This document shows, in pieces, positions 25,480 to 35,587 of a stretch of 64,000 nt of DNA. The stretch comes from Thraustochytrium sp. TN22 (lineage: Eukaryota; Sar; Bigyra; Thraustochytrida; Thraustochytriidae), in NCBI GenBank assembly GCA_013306675.1, contig JABLUY010000167.1, positions 1 through 64,000 of the forward strand. Reading direction: 5' to 3'. A program made the translations under genes and the position numbers. The notes under the pieces are model-generated. The model was not told the DNA's origin. It did no database searches and was given only the letters and a program-made list of their open reading frames with translations. Numbering within the stretch: the stretch's first letter is position 1; the number at the start of each line of letters is the position of its first letter.

Positions 25480-25870
25480 TGCCGCCGCCGCGGCCGCCTC
25501 AGCTCGACTCGCTCTGCTAACGTTTTACAACCATTTTATAACATGTGCCCTGAGTGCTTTACGCCCATCATGATGCAGCGAGGACATTAGTACGATCCTC
25601 CAGCCTCCTTTCATGCCCTGGCGCTGGCCGAGGTCAGCCTTCGGCCAGTCGAGCTTCATGGCGCCCTCGAACTCGGGACGATCACCTTGTTCGGCTTTGC
25701 GAGCTCGGGGGCTTTCCTTGGCCGGAGGCCAGTGCTCTTCCTGTGAGGCGGAGCTCCTTGGCGCCCTGGAACTACGGCTCCAGCTTCAGCTTGTTCGGGT
25801 ACACGGCTAGCTCGTAGCTAGTAGATGATCCGGGGTCCTCACTGAGCAGGCGCCGTGCAGAACCTGAACG
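25480..25870. other. intergenic, no gene seen
   Basis: About 390 bases between two plus-strand genes. The first 80 bases are AT-richer (TTTTACAACCATTTTATAAC) and fit a 3' end region. CTTGGCGCCCTGGAACT near 25758 and ATGGCGCCCTCGAACTC near 25659 form a weak local repeat. Confidence 0.5.
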
Positions 25871-28171
25871 ATGACGGACGTTGAGCGCGGCGCGGAGGAC
25901 GCGGCGCTGCTCGGCGGCGACGGCGCGGCGGGCGGCGGCGGCGCGGGAGCGGCGGCGGGAGCGGCAGCAGCGGGAGCAGCTGCAGCTGCTGCAGCAGGAG
26001 CAGCGAGCGGCGGGCCCGGCGCGCCGCATGGCCATGCGGCGCGAGGCCTGGGCCGGCCCGGCGCAGCGGCGAGGACCGCCGCGGCCGGGTCGAGCGCGCA
26101 GCTCGCGTACGTGGCGCTGCTGGAGCTGAGCGCCGGCGCGCTGGTGGCCGGCGCGGTGTGCGCGGCGGCCGTGGAGGCGCTGGACGCGGCCGCTGGCCCG
26201 CGCGTGCGGCCTGCGTGCATGGGCGTGGTGCTGGCGCTCGTGGCCTGGGCGTACGCGCGCGCGGTGCGCGCGGCGTGGCGGCTTGGGCCGGTCGCGGCGC
26301 GCAGCGTCATGGTGAGCAGCCCGGCGTTTCGCGGCGCGGCCGCCCTCGCGCCGGACGGGCCGCGGCTCGCAGCCTTTTTCGCGGAGAACTACGGCCCGGT
26401 GGAGAACGTGCTGCCGTTGCTGGACGTGGGCGAGGTGGTGCGCCTGCGCAGGCTGCGCGCCGAGCTGCGCGCCAAGCTCCACGCCGCGGAGCGGGAGCAC
26501 CAGCGCTGGCGGCCGCTGCACGGCTTCGTGGCGCGCCTGCCGTGCTGCCGCACGAGCCGCCGCATGGCGCGCCGTGCGGGCGAGCGACGACAGGACCGCC
26601 TGCAGCGCTGGATGGACCGCATCGACGAGCGCCTCGCGGACCTGGACACCGCGCACCAGGTCGAGGCACTCGGGTGCGCCGTCGTCACCTTTGAGTCGCC
26701 CGCGGACGCCGCCACCGTGCTGCGGGACGGCCTCGCCGTGGGGTCGCACACGCCGGCCGCCGAGGGTCCGGCCGCGGAGGAGGACGAGGACGAGGACGGC
26801 TTTGTGTTTTTCGACGGGCTTGACCCGGCGCATGGCAGCGACGACGACGACTCGCTTCCGTCGCCGCTGCCGGCCGCCCTGCGCCGCGCGCGCGGCGGCG
26901 CGGTGCGTGATCCTGCGCACGGCTGGTGGATGTCGCCGGGCCGCGAGCTGCGCACGCGCTTTGGCGAGGATCTGCAGCCCATCTTCGCGCGGCCGCCGCC
27001 CGAGCCAGAGGACCTCAACTTCGAGGCCATGCGCGCCGGCGCCGAATTCGCCCGCTCCTCCTGGCAGCGAGAGGTCGGCGTCCTGGCCATGGCTGCGGTG
27101 GCCGCGGTGGCGGGCTTCTTCGCGAGCGCCATCCTTGTCATGCTGGCAGCGGCCGAGGACGACCGCGCCGACGCCTCCTTCCACGGCTACCACTACCACG
27201 CGGTGTCCTCCGAGGCCGACGGCTTCATGGCCTTTGTGGTGGCGGCCGCCATCTCCGCCGCCACTGTTTACCTGGGCCTGCTTGCCGCGGGCCTCGCGGG
27301 CCAGCGGGCGCGGCCCACGTACTCACAGGCCGACGCGGACGCGGTCTCGGCTGCCGCCCTCGTCACGCTCGCGCACTGGTTGGCCCTGTATCTGGGCGCG
27401 GTCCAGGCCGGCCCTGGCGCGGCCAGCGTGCTCTTCTGGCACGTCATCCTGCTCCACGTTGGCGGCCTGGCGCACGCGGTCTACCGTCTAGTCACGCGCA
27501 CGCGCACCGGGCCGCGGCTAGGCCTACTGTACGCCGAGGCGCTGGCGCTCCTGGTGGCGCCCGCGCTGGCGAGCGCCACGAGTGCCGCCGCCCTCCTGTG
27601 GCCGGCGCTTGCCAGCCTCGCGCGCCTCATGCTGGAGGACCTGATCAGTGCGTCCCAGCGGAACGAGCCGCCCCAGGGGGCGGGGCCCGACGCCGCTTTC
27701 GCGACGCTCTCGGTGCTCCCGTGGCGTGCGGTTGCGGTCGCGTCACTGCCGGCGCTGAGGGACCTGGCGGACCTGGGGGCGCGCCAGGGCTTCTTTAGGC
27801 CAGAGGGTGGCAACCTCTTTGCCACGATCTGCTTCGGCTTCGTGCTGGCCGCCGCGCTCGCCTGGACCTGGACCGGCAAGGTGCGCCAGCTTCGATCTCG
27901 CCTGCCAGCGGGCGTGGCGGCCGTTCCGCAAGACGATGCGCCAGCGCAGCGGCGCGAGGGTGCCAGCGGCTCCAAGGGTCACGTCGCGCCGGCGCCGTCC
28001 ACTGAGGCGCGCGGCGTGAAAACCTTTATTGGCGCTGAGTGGAGTGCGCTGGCGACGCTCGCGCGTCAGGCCTCGGAGACAGGCGGCCGCACGTATCGCT
28101 TGCCGCCTCTGCGCGACCCGCAGTACGGCAGTGCGCCCGTGGACGAGCCCGTCACACCCAAGGTGCTCTAA
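25871..28171 (+). CDS. multi-pass membrane protein, OSCA/TMEM63 (DUF221)-like
   Basis: A 766-residue protein. After an Ala/Gly-rich N-terminus come two or three hydrophobic segments (AYVALLELSAGALVAGAVCA; MGVVLALVAWAYARAV). A cytosolic region of about 280 residues has the order seen in OSCA/CSC1 channels: RSVMVSSPAFRG, then FFAENYGPVENVLPLLDVGE, a charged coiled coil, GCAVVTFESPADAATVL, then PPPEPEDLNFEAMRAG (compare the family's VTF-S and APEP-DI-WENL). At least seven hydrophobic helices follow (GVLAMAAVAAVAGFFASAIL; GFMAFVVAAAISAATVYLGL; FATICFGFVLAAALAWTW). Family members are mechanically or osmotically gated cation channels. The sequence is divergent and Ala-rich, so the call rests on the order of landmarks. 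A generic transporter is the alternative. Confidence 0.5.
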   Translation: MTDVERGAEDAALLGGDGAAGGGGAGAAAGAAAAGAAAAAAAGAASGGPGAPHGHAARGLGRPGAAARTAAAGSSAQLAYVALLELSAGALVAGAVCAAAVEALDAAAGPRVRPACMGVVLALVAWAYARAVRAAWRLGPVAARSVMVSSPAFRGAAALAPDGPRLAAFFAENYGPVENVLPLLDVGEVVRLRRLRAELRAKLHAAEREHQRWRPLHGFVARLPCCRTSRRMARRAGERRQDRLQRWMDRIDERLADLDTAHQVEALGCAVVTFESPADAATVLRDGLAVGSHTPAAEGPAAEEDEDEDGFVFFDGLDPAHGSDDDDSLPSPLPAALRRARGGAVRDPAHGWWMSPGRELRTRFGEDLQPIFARPPPEPEDLNFEAMRAGAEFARSSWQREVGVLAMAAVAAVAGFFASAILVMLAAAEDDRADASFHGYHYHAVSSEADGFMAFVVAAAISAATVYLGLLAAGLAGQRARPTYSQADADAVSAAALVTLAHWLALYLGAVQAGPGAASVLFWHVILLHVGGLAHAVYRLVTRTRTGPRLGLLYAEALALLVAPALASATSAAALLWPALASLARLMLEDLISASQRNEPPQGAGPDAAFATLSVLPWRAVAVASLPALRDLADLGARQGFFRPEGGNLFATICFGFVLAAALAWTWTGKVRQLRSRLPAGVAAVPQDDAPAQRREGASGSKGHVAPAPSTEARGVKTFIGAEWSALATLARQASETGGRTYRLPPLRDPQYGSAPVDEPVTPKVL

Positions 28172-28270
28172 GGAGAATGTATGTATCTTAGCAAACTTGC
28201 GTGCGTCATACGGTAGCACTATCGTATCAGGATGTTTCAGGTTCTTGGGCTCTCTGTCTCTTGTGCATGG

Positions 28271-29698
28271 TCAGGCCGAGGCGTCCTTGGCGTCGCCATC
28301 ATCATCGTTTTCGTCGTCTCCCTCCTCGTCCTCCTCATCCTCCTCGTCGCTGCTCGAGTCCGAGTCGGTGCCGAAGATGCCCTTGATGCCCTCCAGCTTG
28401 GAGTCGTCCTGCGGCGTGGCAAACTCAAGCTGCGAAATGTCGACGGGCTCGAGCGCCTTCTTGGAGGACTCCTTGAGCTGGACCTCGGGCGGCGGCGCCG
28501 GGCGGCAAAAGTGGATGAACTCGACCTTGTCACGGTAAAACTCGGTGAAGAGGTCGCTGTGCTTTTTGAAGATGCGGAAGCACATGGTGCGGAAGCCCTT
28601 GCGATGCTTGGTCTGGCCACCGTACGCCACGATCTGCGCGGCAACAAAGGCGACGCGCAGCTTGATGGGCGGGCACGGCAAGAAGTCGCGCGAAAAGGCA
28701 GGGTCCTCGTAGTTGGCGTCTCCAACGACCCAGCTCATGGCAATGCGCGGCTGCGCGGGCCGCTGCGGGCCGAGCGTGGAACGGCGCTGCACGTGCGAGC
28801 CCCAGTGGATGATGCGGTGCGAGAAGTGCCACGCGGAGCCCGGCGGGCAGGGCAACGCGCGAATGCTCTGATAGGCCTGCGGGTCGTTGGCAAAGATCTC
28901 CTTGAGCGGGTCCACGTCCTGGCGGTCCGCCTGATGGAAGAGCGGGTCCGCCGTCGCCGGCACCACGTAGAGGCACGAGTTGTTTGGGCCCGCGTCAGTG
29001 AGCGCGAACCAGGTCGTGCTGAGGCGCGAGGTGCCGTCGGCGCGAAAGGACTCTGGCCCCGAGCCCATACGGTCGCGGTGCGGGCCCCAGCCGCGCTCGC
29101 CGCGGTCCGGCTCCACATACCACGCATACATGTCGCCGATGAAGCGCGAGCCGCCCGTGGCCGCCTCGAGGCGCGCCGCGGCGCCAGCCACGAGCTCCCA
29201 CGCCTCGTCGAAGATGAAGATGAACGACGCTGGCCACCCGTGCTGCATGAGCCGCACCACGCCGAGCGCCAGCGCGTGGACCTTCTCCGCGTGGTCCGGG
29301 CCCAGCCCCAGATCCTCGTGCGTCATGTGGAAGAAGCCATTCTCCGCAAACTCTTCGCGCCGCGTCTGCGCCTGCTCGTTCCACGCCTCCGCTTCCTGCG
29401 CCGCGCGCTTCGCCGCGCGCTGCACGATGTCCTCCTCGCCCACGTGCAGGTGCGGGCACACCTGGCGCCAGTACGCCGCGTCCTCCAGCGTCTCGAGCAG
29501 CTGGTCATCCGCCGCCAGCCCTGGCGCCGCCGCCGCGTCCGGCGCGGGCAGCCTGGCGCCCGCCGCCGCCGCCGCCGCCGGGCTCGCCGTCGCCGCCGCC
29601 TCGCCCATGGTCCTCGCCCTCTTGGTCTGCGGCGCTGCTGCCTGCTGTGACTGCTGCGGCGTGCCGCGGCGCTTGGCACGGCAGCCGTCCCGAGCCAC
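28271..29698 (-). CDS. PhyH-like Fe(II)/2-oxoglutarate dioxygenase
   Basis: A 475-residue protein; an alternative start at 29608 (MGEAAATASP) would drop a basic, Gln-rich N-terminus of 30 residues. The core (about 70-390) has the phytanoyl-CoA dioxygenase pattern: GWGPHRDRMG gives the HxD iron pair, STTWFALTDAGPNNSCLYVV the jelly-roll centre with the typical N-(S/G)-L-VVP turn, and WHFSHRIIHWGS the distal His region, with RIAMSWVVGD following. Fe(II), 2-oxoglutarate and O2 use is inferred from these ligands; the substrate cannot be read. The last 50 residues are an acidic tail (DSDSSSDEEDEEDEEGDDE), unusual for lipid PhyH enzymes and more like nuclear or chaperone-bound proteins. It lies 3' to 3' with the membrane-protein gene. 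Confidence 0.7.
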   Translation of the reverse strand: MARDGCRAKRRGTPQQSQQAAAPQTKRARTMGEAAATASPAAAAAAGARLPAPDAAAAPGLAADDQLLETLEDAAYWRQVCPHLHVGEEDIVQRAAKRAAQEAEAWNEQAQTRREEFAENGFFHMTHEDLGLGPDHAEKVHALALGVVRLMQHGWPASFIFIFDEAWELVAGAAARLEAATGGSRFIGDMYAWYVEPDRGERGWGPHRDRMGSGPESFRADGTSRLSTTWFALTDAGPNNSCLYVVPATADPLFHQADRQDVDPLKEIFANDPQAYQSIRALPCPPGSAWHFSHRIIHWGSHVQRRSTLGPQRPAQPRIAMSWVVGDANYEDPAFSRDFLPCPPIKLRVAFVAAQIVAYGGQTKHRKGFRTMCFRIFKKHSDLFTEFYRDKVEFIHFCRPAPPPEVQLKESSKKALEPVDISQLEFATPQDDSKLEGIKGIFGTDSDSSSDEEDEEDEEGDDENDDDGDAKDASA

Positions 29699-30240
29699 TC
29701 ATGGTCACTCTCTATCTCTATCAGTGACGCACTGGCAGACTCGGACAGGGACCAGGACTCGGAGGCGCCGGCAATGCCATCGCAGAACCAGGCGGAGAAC
29801 TCCTTCAAGCGCAGCAAGACGCTGCGGCACCCGAACGTGCTGGCGGACCAGGACCAGGACCGTACCAACAGCCCGGGCACCTGCGCGGAAACTCGCGCGC
29901 AGCCAAAGTGCCCAGCGTCCACTTGAGCTGTATGGTAGCCAAGTTAGCGCGCAAAAGACCGAGCACCAAAGCTCTCGGACAAGGCCAGATGAAAAGTGAA
30001 AATCGTGATGGTGCAGTCACACGGCGGCGTCACACGAAATGGGATCAAAGCGCGGGCATCCCGTGCTCCACGTGGCGTCGGCGTCGGCGTTAACGTCGAC
30101 CCGGCGGAGGTGATCAGAGCCGTGCGTCGCTTGCTTCGGTTTGTGCTGGTTTGCTGGCCGGCTGGCTGGCTACTCGAGTCTCTACCTCTAACTTGGCGAA
30201 GGCAAGGAAATGTATACGAAGGACCTGGGCTTGGGCGTGT
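29699..30240. other. intergenic, no gene seen
   Basis: About 540 bases between two minus-strand genes, so it should contain the promoter of the dioxygenase and the 3' end of the RING gene. No motif can be defended. Confidence 0.5.
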
Positions 30241-31746
30241 TTACTCGGCATCGTCCAGGACGATGGGATCCTGGGGTGTCCCGGTGCCCGTCCCGGCGCT
30301 GGAGCTGGTCGGCGTGGAGCGCGCGGCCTGACGCAGGTCCTGGACGGCGTCGGCGTCGTTCACTTGCAGAACGGGGCGGCGCTGGCGCGAGCGTGAGCCC
30401 GAGCGGCGGCTGCCATAGGTTGTGGACGCAAAGGCGGTGGTAGAGGACGCGGAAGAGGAGCCGAGCTCCAAGGGCGCAAAGGCGTCCGTGCTTGGCCAGG
30501 CGGAGAGCGCGTGGACTCCGCCCGACGCGAAGATGCGCTCCGCAAAGGCCGCGACAAGAGGCGCGAGCACCTCGCCCACGGAAAGGGCGTCGGTGGCTCC
30601 AGGCGGGCCGGAAGGTGGTACTGGTGATGGCGACGACGACGACGAAGACGACGACGACGAGGAGGAGGACGAGGAGGACGAGGAGGACGAGGACGACGAG
30701 GAGGATGAAGAGGACGAGCTCGAGGACGAGCTCGAGGACGCGGGGGCGCGCACCGAGGCGGGCTGGCCTTGGAGGGAGCCGCGGCGGCGCGTGGCTGGGC
30801 CCTCGGGGCTCGGCGTAGCGCCGTCGTCCAGGCCGGACATGCCGGGCGCGAACTGGGTCCGGTGCACATAGTTGATGCGCAGGCCGAGCGAGCGCGCGAC
30901 GAGCGCAACGTGGTCGAGGAAGTCGTGGATGTCGTCGTCAGACTCCTCGTCCTCGCGCTCGAGCGTGTCACGCAGCTCGCGCGGCGCGACGACCTTGGAG
31001 GCGCCAGTCTTGCTGGAGCGCAGGCTCTTGACCTCGCGCTTGCAGAGCGGGCATCGGCAGCTGCGCTGCAGCCACTTGTCGATACAGCCGTAGCAGAAGC
31101 GGTGCTCGCAGGAGCTCAGCATGCCGCGCTCTTCGATGGAGTCGAGGCAGATACCGCAGGGGTCCTGCTCCGCGGCGGCGGAGGCCGGGTTGGCGGGCGG
31201 CGCGCCGGCCGCGACCGGCGTGGTCTGTGCAGGCGCCGCGGGCGCGCTCGCGGACGGGGCGAGCGGGACGCGCGGGAGCGGGGCAGCCGCGGCGGTGCTG
31301 GTGCTGGTCACGCTGACCGTACTGGTGGCCGTGGAGGGCGTCGCTGAGGCGAGAGTCGCGGCGCGCTCGCGCTTGGGTCGCGCGGACGCGACGCGGCGCA
31401 GCTTGCTAGGCGGCGCGCCAGCGCCCTGCGCCGCGCAGGCAGAGCTGGCAGAGCTGGCGCCGGCGCGCGAACTAGGCGCCGCCGCCGGGTCCTGTTGCGC
31501 GAGGTCGTCCGCAGCGGTTTCCAGGCGCAGGGCAGCGTGGCTGTTTCCGGCGGCGCAGGACGCCGCGTCCGCGTGCTCGCGGCGGCGCTTGCGGTGTTTG
31601 CGCATGTGCTCGGCGCCGGCGCCTGCGAGCGCCGCCGCCACGTCGTGTTGCTTGCCCTCGCTGCCGGCCCTGGCGAGCGCCCTGCGCCCGCGCTTGTTGC
31701 TCGTCTCGGCGGCGTCCGCGTCCGTGCCGGGCCTCGCGCGCCGCAT
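30241..31746 (-). CDS. RING-finger protein, probable E3 ubiquitin ligase
   Basis: A 501-residue protein. A C3HC4 RING is at about residues 195-235: CGICLDSIEERGMLSSCEHR, FCYGCIDKWL, then CRCPLCKREV, with all eight zinc ligands present. The RING is followed by KSLRSSKTGASKVVAPRELR and an acidic segment with DDDIHDFLDHVALVARSLGL and RINYVHRTQFAPGM, a pattern reminiscent of the region after the RING in PHRF1/Topors-type proteins. A run of more than 40 Ser residues lies near 340-385. The N-terminal 190 residues are basic and Ala-rich with possible nuclear-localisation signals (KHRKRRREHAD). The C-terminus has SYG-RRSGSRSRQRRPVLQV and then an acidic end. An E3 role is inferred from the RING; substrates are unknown. 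Confidence 0.75.
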   Translation of the reverse strand: MRRARPGTDADAAETSNKRGRRALARAGSEGKQHDVAAALAGAGAEHMRKHRKRRREHADAASCAAGNSHAALRLETAADDLAQQDPAAAPSSRAGASSASSACAAQGAGAPPSKLRRVASARPKRERAATLASATPSTATSTVSVTSTSTAAAAPLPRVPLAPSASAPAAPAQTTPVAAGAPPANPASAAAEQDPCGICLDSIEERGMLSSCEHRFCYGCIDKWLQRSCRCPLCKREVKSLRSSKTGASKVVAPRELRDTLEREDEESDDDIHDFLDHVALVARSLGLRINYVHRTQFAPGMSGLDDGATPSPEGPATRRRGSLQGQPASVRAPASSSSSSSSSSSSSSSSSSSSSSSSSSSSSSSSSSSSPSPVPPSGPPGATDALSVGEVLAPLVAAFAERIFASGGVHALSAWPSTDAFAPLELGSSSASSTTAFASTTYGSRRSGSRSRQRRPVLQVNDADAVQDLRQAARSTPTSSSAGTGTGTPQDPIVLDDAE

Positions 31747-32504
31747 CTCGCTCTGCGCCGCGGGGCCGCCTGGCCGCCCTTGCGCCGCGCTGCGCCTCGC
31801 TGCGCTGCGCTGCGCTGCGCGGGGCCGGGCCTCGCGCCGCTGCGTGCCGCCTGCCGCCGCCCGCTCCGCCGCGCGCGCGCGCGGGTCTTCTCTCCTCGCG
31901 ACGGGGCTCTGGCCGCCCCGCGGCGTCGCACGCGCGGTAGTGGGTTATCGCCCAGGCGCGCCGCGCCTGCGCCACTTGCGCGCCGCAGCCCCACTTGCGC
32001 CGCAAGTCGGGAATCGCGTGTGCAGCCGCGCTCTGGCGGCGACGATGCCACGCCAAGTCAGCGTGAGACGGAATCGGCGAGGACTCGGACGATGCAATGC
32101 AAGGCAATGCAGTGCAATGCAGTGCAGTGCAATGCAGTTCGCAGACCAAGGCGGGGCCTCGAGCAGGTTCGAGGCAGCGCAACTTGAAGGCGGCGCGAGA
32201 GAGGCGACGCTGAGACGCGTGGCCGCGTCGGCTACGGCTCGGCAGCCGACTGCGAGGCCTGCTCAGCGGAAGAGCCTCAGAGGCTGCGCGTTGGCGCCGC
32301 GACCGTGCACCAGGGGCCCGAACGGCTTTGCAAGACTCAGTCAACTTGAAGTTGAACTTGACTCAGACTCGAAAGAACTTGTTCTTGTCGAACCGTGGCA
32401 ACCGCGACGAGGACGAGGACTCGAGGAGGGAGGTGGCAGCGGCCGGGACTGTCAGCGAGAGGGAATGCGCGGAATGCGGGCATGTGACTCTGGCAGCTGC
32501 GCAG

Positions 32505-32558
<54 letters not shown>

Positions 32559-33151
32559 ATGCAGAGAAGTCACGACGCGTCCGCCCGCGCCACAGCGAAT
32601 CGCGGTACAACGAAGGTCTCGCTCCGCGACGGTGAAACCAATCATTCTTCGCTCTCTATTTCTCTCTCTGCGACAATCAGGAAAGGAAAAAGATTGGGTT
32701 GGGTCAGGCATGGGCTAGGTGGTCATCCACATGGGCTGTCAATCAAGGCTGTCATAAGAGACAGTCAGAAAGGGAGGTCCAGGCCCGCTCGCAGCTAGCA
32801 ATTAGCTGCAAGCGGGAAGGCTGGCCGTGCCCTAGCTGGAGCAGAACTGGAGACTTTGCTCTCCGGAGGGTGGGTGGCATGCAGGGGAGCACACGATCTG
32901 TATGTACGTAGCTGAGAGCGAGGCAAAACTCTGAAGAGCGTGGAATGGAGAGCAAGCGAAACAACACGACTCGACTCGACACGACACGACACGACCAATA
33001 CGACGCGAGGAGAGAGACGGACTGGGAAACTAGCTGCCCACTAGCTAGCAACCCCAGGCCGGCACGTGCTCGGCGCGCCCTCTAAGGTCGGTCCTTGTGA
33101 ATTCTGCCGCTCTCCACGCGCGAAGACAGGAGCTTGCCTTGCAGACTAGCT
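31747..33151. other. intergenic with short tandem repeats, no gene seen
   Basis: About 1.4 kb. Contents: GCAATGCAGT-type imperfect repeats at 32095-32135, a pure (GA)n tract at about 32508-32555, and CGACACGACACGACACGACC at about 32976-32996. No frame looks like a protein. It contains the RING gene promoter on one side and the 3' flank of the KDM6-like gene on the other. Confidence 0.6.
32508..32555. repeat. (GA)n microsatellite
   Basis: About 24 uninterrupted GA dinucleotides, bounded by GCAGGTCA on the left and GGGAATGCAG on the right. Confidence 0.95.
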
Positions 33152-34746
33152 CTAGCAGATCTCAGTAAGCCACTCGGAGAACTCGGAGTTGGCGAGCGAG
33201 GCGGCGACACGGCCCACTGCCGAGTCGCCGGAAGACGGGACATGGTCCTCGACGGGCTGGACGTCCATGAGAGGGTCGGCAACGGAGATGTGCGACATAC
33301 CAAAGTCGTTCTCGTCGAAGATGATGGAGGCGGCGTCGTCCGAAGAGACCGGGCCGGCGGCCCCGGCGGGGGCCGCCGAGACGGCATGGTCGACGACGCC
33401 GGAGACGACGTCGTCCACAAAAGAGACGCTCGAGGCGTCGGAAGCCTCGCGCTTGATGGCGAGCAGGTGCTGCACCTCCTCGTTGCTGGCAGCAGCGCTG
33501 GTGAGGCTAGAGATGCTCTGGTTGTCGTCATCCAAGACGAAGAGCGCCCGGTCGTCGTCCGTCAGGAGCAGCGAGCTCCAGGCCGGCGACCCGGGGATGG
33601 AACACTGATCCAGCTCGTCCACGAGGCTCGACATGGACGGACCGAAGCTCTTGGCGGGCGAGACAAGAAGCGGCTCCAGCGGCTCCGACACCGACTTGGT
33701 CGGCGACGGCAGCAGCGGCGCGGTCAGCGCCAGGGTGTCAAGGTCAGCGTCGGCCTTCTTGGCTGGCGTGGCCGGCGTCGCGCCGGCCTTGCCGCGCTTC
33801 GCCTTCTTGGCCGGCTTGCCCGCCGCAGCGCCCACGCTGACCGACCCGGCCGACGAAGACGACGACGACGTCGTGCTGGAGCTCGAGGCGGCGCACGCGC
33901 CGCCCTTCTTGCGCCGCTTGGCGGCGGCCGGGCCGCCCACCGAAGCGCCGCCGCTGCCTGGCGCGCCCTTCTTCTTCTTGCTGCCGTTGCTGTCGCCGCT
34001 GCCCGCGCTCGAGCCGCGCACCAGCGCGCCGGCCTTGGCCGAGGCGTCCTTGGCGGCGGTGCCGTCCTTGCTCGCAGCGCCGACCGCGGCGCCGGAGGCG
34101 GACGAGGCGGCCGCCGTGGAGCTCGGTGCGTTCGTCGCCGTGGTGGCAGCCGCCGGCGCGGCAGCGGCGGCGGCGGCCGCGGCGCTGGCCATCTTGCGGA
34201 TGCGCTGTTGTTCGGTGTACCAGACGCGAATGCAGAGGTCGCGGTCGACGAAGCCCGAGCTGATGGGCCGCATCACGGACGTGATGGGGTGCGGAATCTG
34301 CGCAGGCGCGGCACGGCGCGGCGCGAGGTCCGGGCGCGCGAGCGAGGAAAGCGCCACGGGCACCTCCCTGGCACGCGAGAGCGCCACGTTGCCGAGCATC
34401 TCCTCGATGGTGGTGGGCGGCTTGACGACGAGGTGCTCGATGCTGGTGGTGCGCGTGCGCAGGAGCTGCGCCACCTCCTGCACGCGCATGCGCAGGTCGT
34501 CAAAGTACCACTTCTCCAGGCACAGCGTCAGGTGCCCGTTGTGCTGCGCGCGGTGGCGCTGCCAGCACTCTGAGCAAAAGACGGCTGGCCGCGACCGTAG
34601 GACCTTGCGCTTTTCGATGGGCACCATGGTTGTCGTGGCCGCCTTGGCCGGGGTCGACGTCGCAGCGCCGTTGGACGCCGCAGCGGGCCGCGCCACGCCC
34701 GCGGCCGCCTTGTCCGGGGACGAGACGGCTTGCGAGGGCGCGCGCG

Positions 34747-34785
<39 letters not shown>

Positions 34786-35555
34786 TGTGCATGGGTTGCG
34801 AGGGCGCGCCAGGCGCCGGACGCGGCGCACCGTGATGCGGCGCGGACGGCCACGGGCGCGACGCGGGCACGGGCTTGCCCGGCGGCATGCCAGGGCGCAT
34901 GTGCGGGTGGTGGTGCGCATGCGGATAGAGCGGGCCCATGGCGCCCGGGCGCATCCCATTGTGGCCGGGCAGCATGGCGTTGGGGCGGCACGGGTTGGCG
35001 ACGGCGTTGGCAATGGCGCAGGCACTCGAGGCGGAGCGCGCGAGCGGGTCGTCCTTACCGCCCATGCCGGGCTTGGCATAGGCGGCAGCGGCCGCGGCGG
35101 CATGCAGGCCAAGCGGCGGGCAGGGCGGTAGGATCTTGCCGCCGGGCAAGGAGCCACCGGTTAGCTCGCGCCACGTGGCGATGGCGTCGGCCGAGGTGCC
35201 AAGCATCTCGGCCTCCTGCTCGGTGCAGGAGAATACAACGTTACTGCGGACTGCGGCGGGCGAGCTGAGCCCGTTGCGGCGCTTGAGCACGGTCTTGGTG
35301 GTTCCATCCAGCTGCACCGTGTAGAAGCCGTGGCCACTCTTGGTGACCGTGCCGATCTGGCCCGAGTCATTGACGATGACGCGGCTGTCAACACGCAGCC
35401 AGTTCGGCACGGGAGACCGAGGCTTGCGGCGCGAGGCCGCCTTCTTGTCCGGCCCGCTCAGCGTATTGAGCTTGGCGAGTGGAGGCTTGCCAGGCATGCC
35501 GCCAGGCGCCACGTACGGCCGCACCGGCGCCATGCCAGCGGGCCGCATCGCAGAG

Positions 35556-35587
<32 letters not shown>

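Noticed and set aside
30600-30760. Asp/Glu-rich plus-strand frame (poly-acidic run)
   Set aside because: Complement of the poly-Ser run of the RING protein; not an independent gene.
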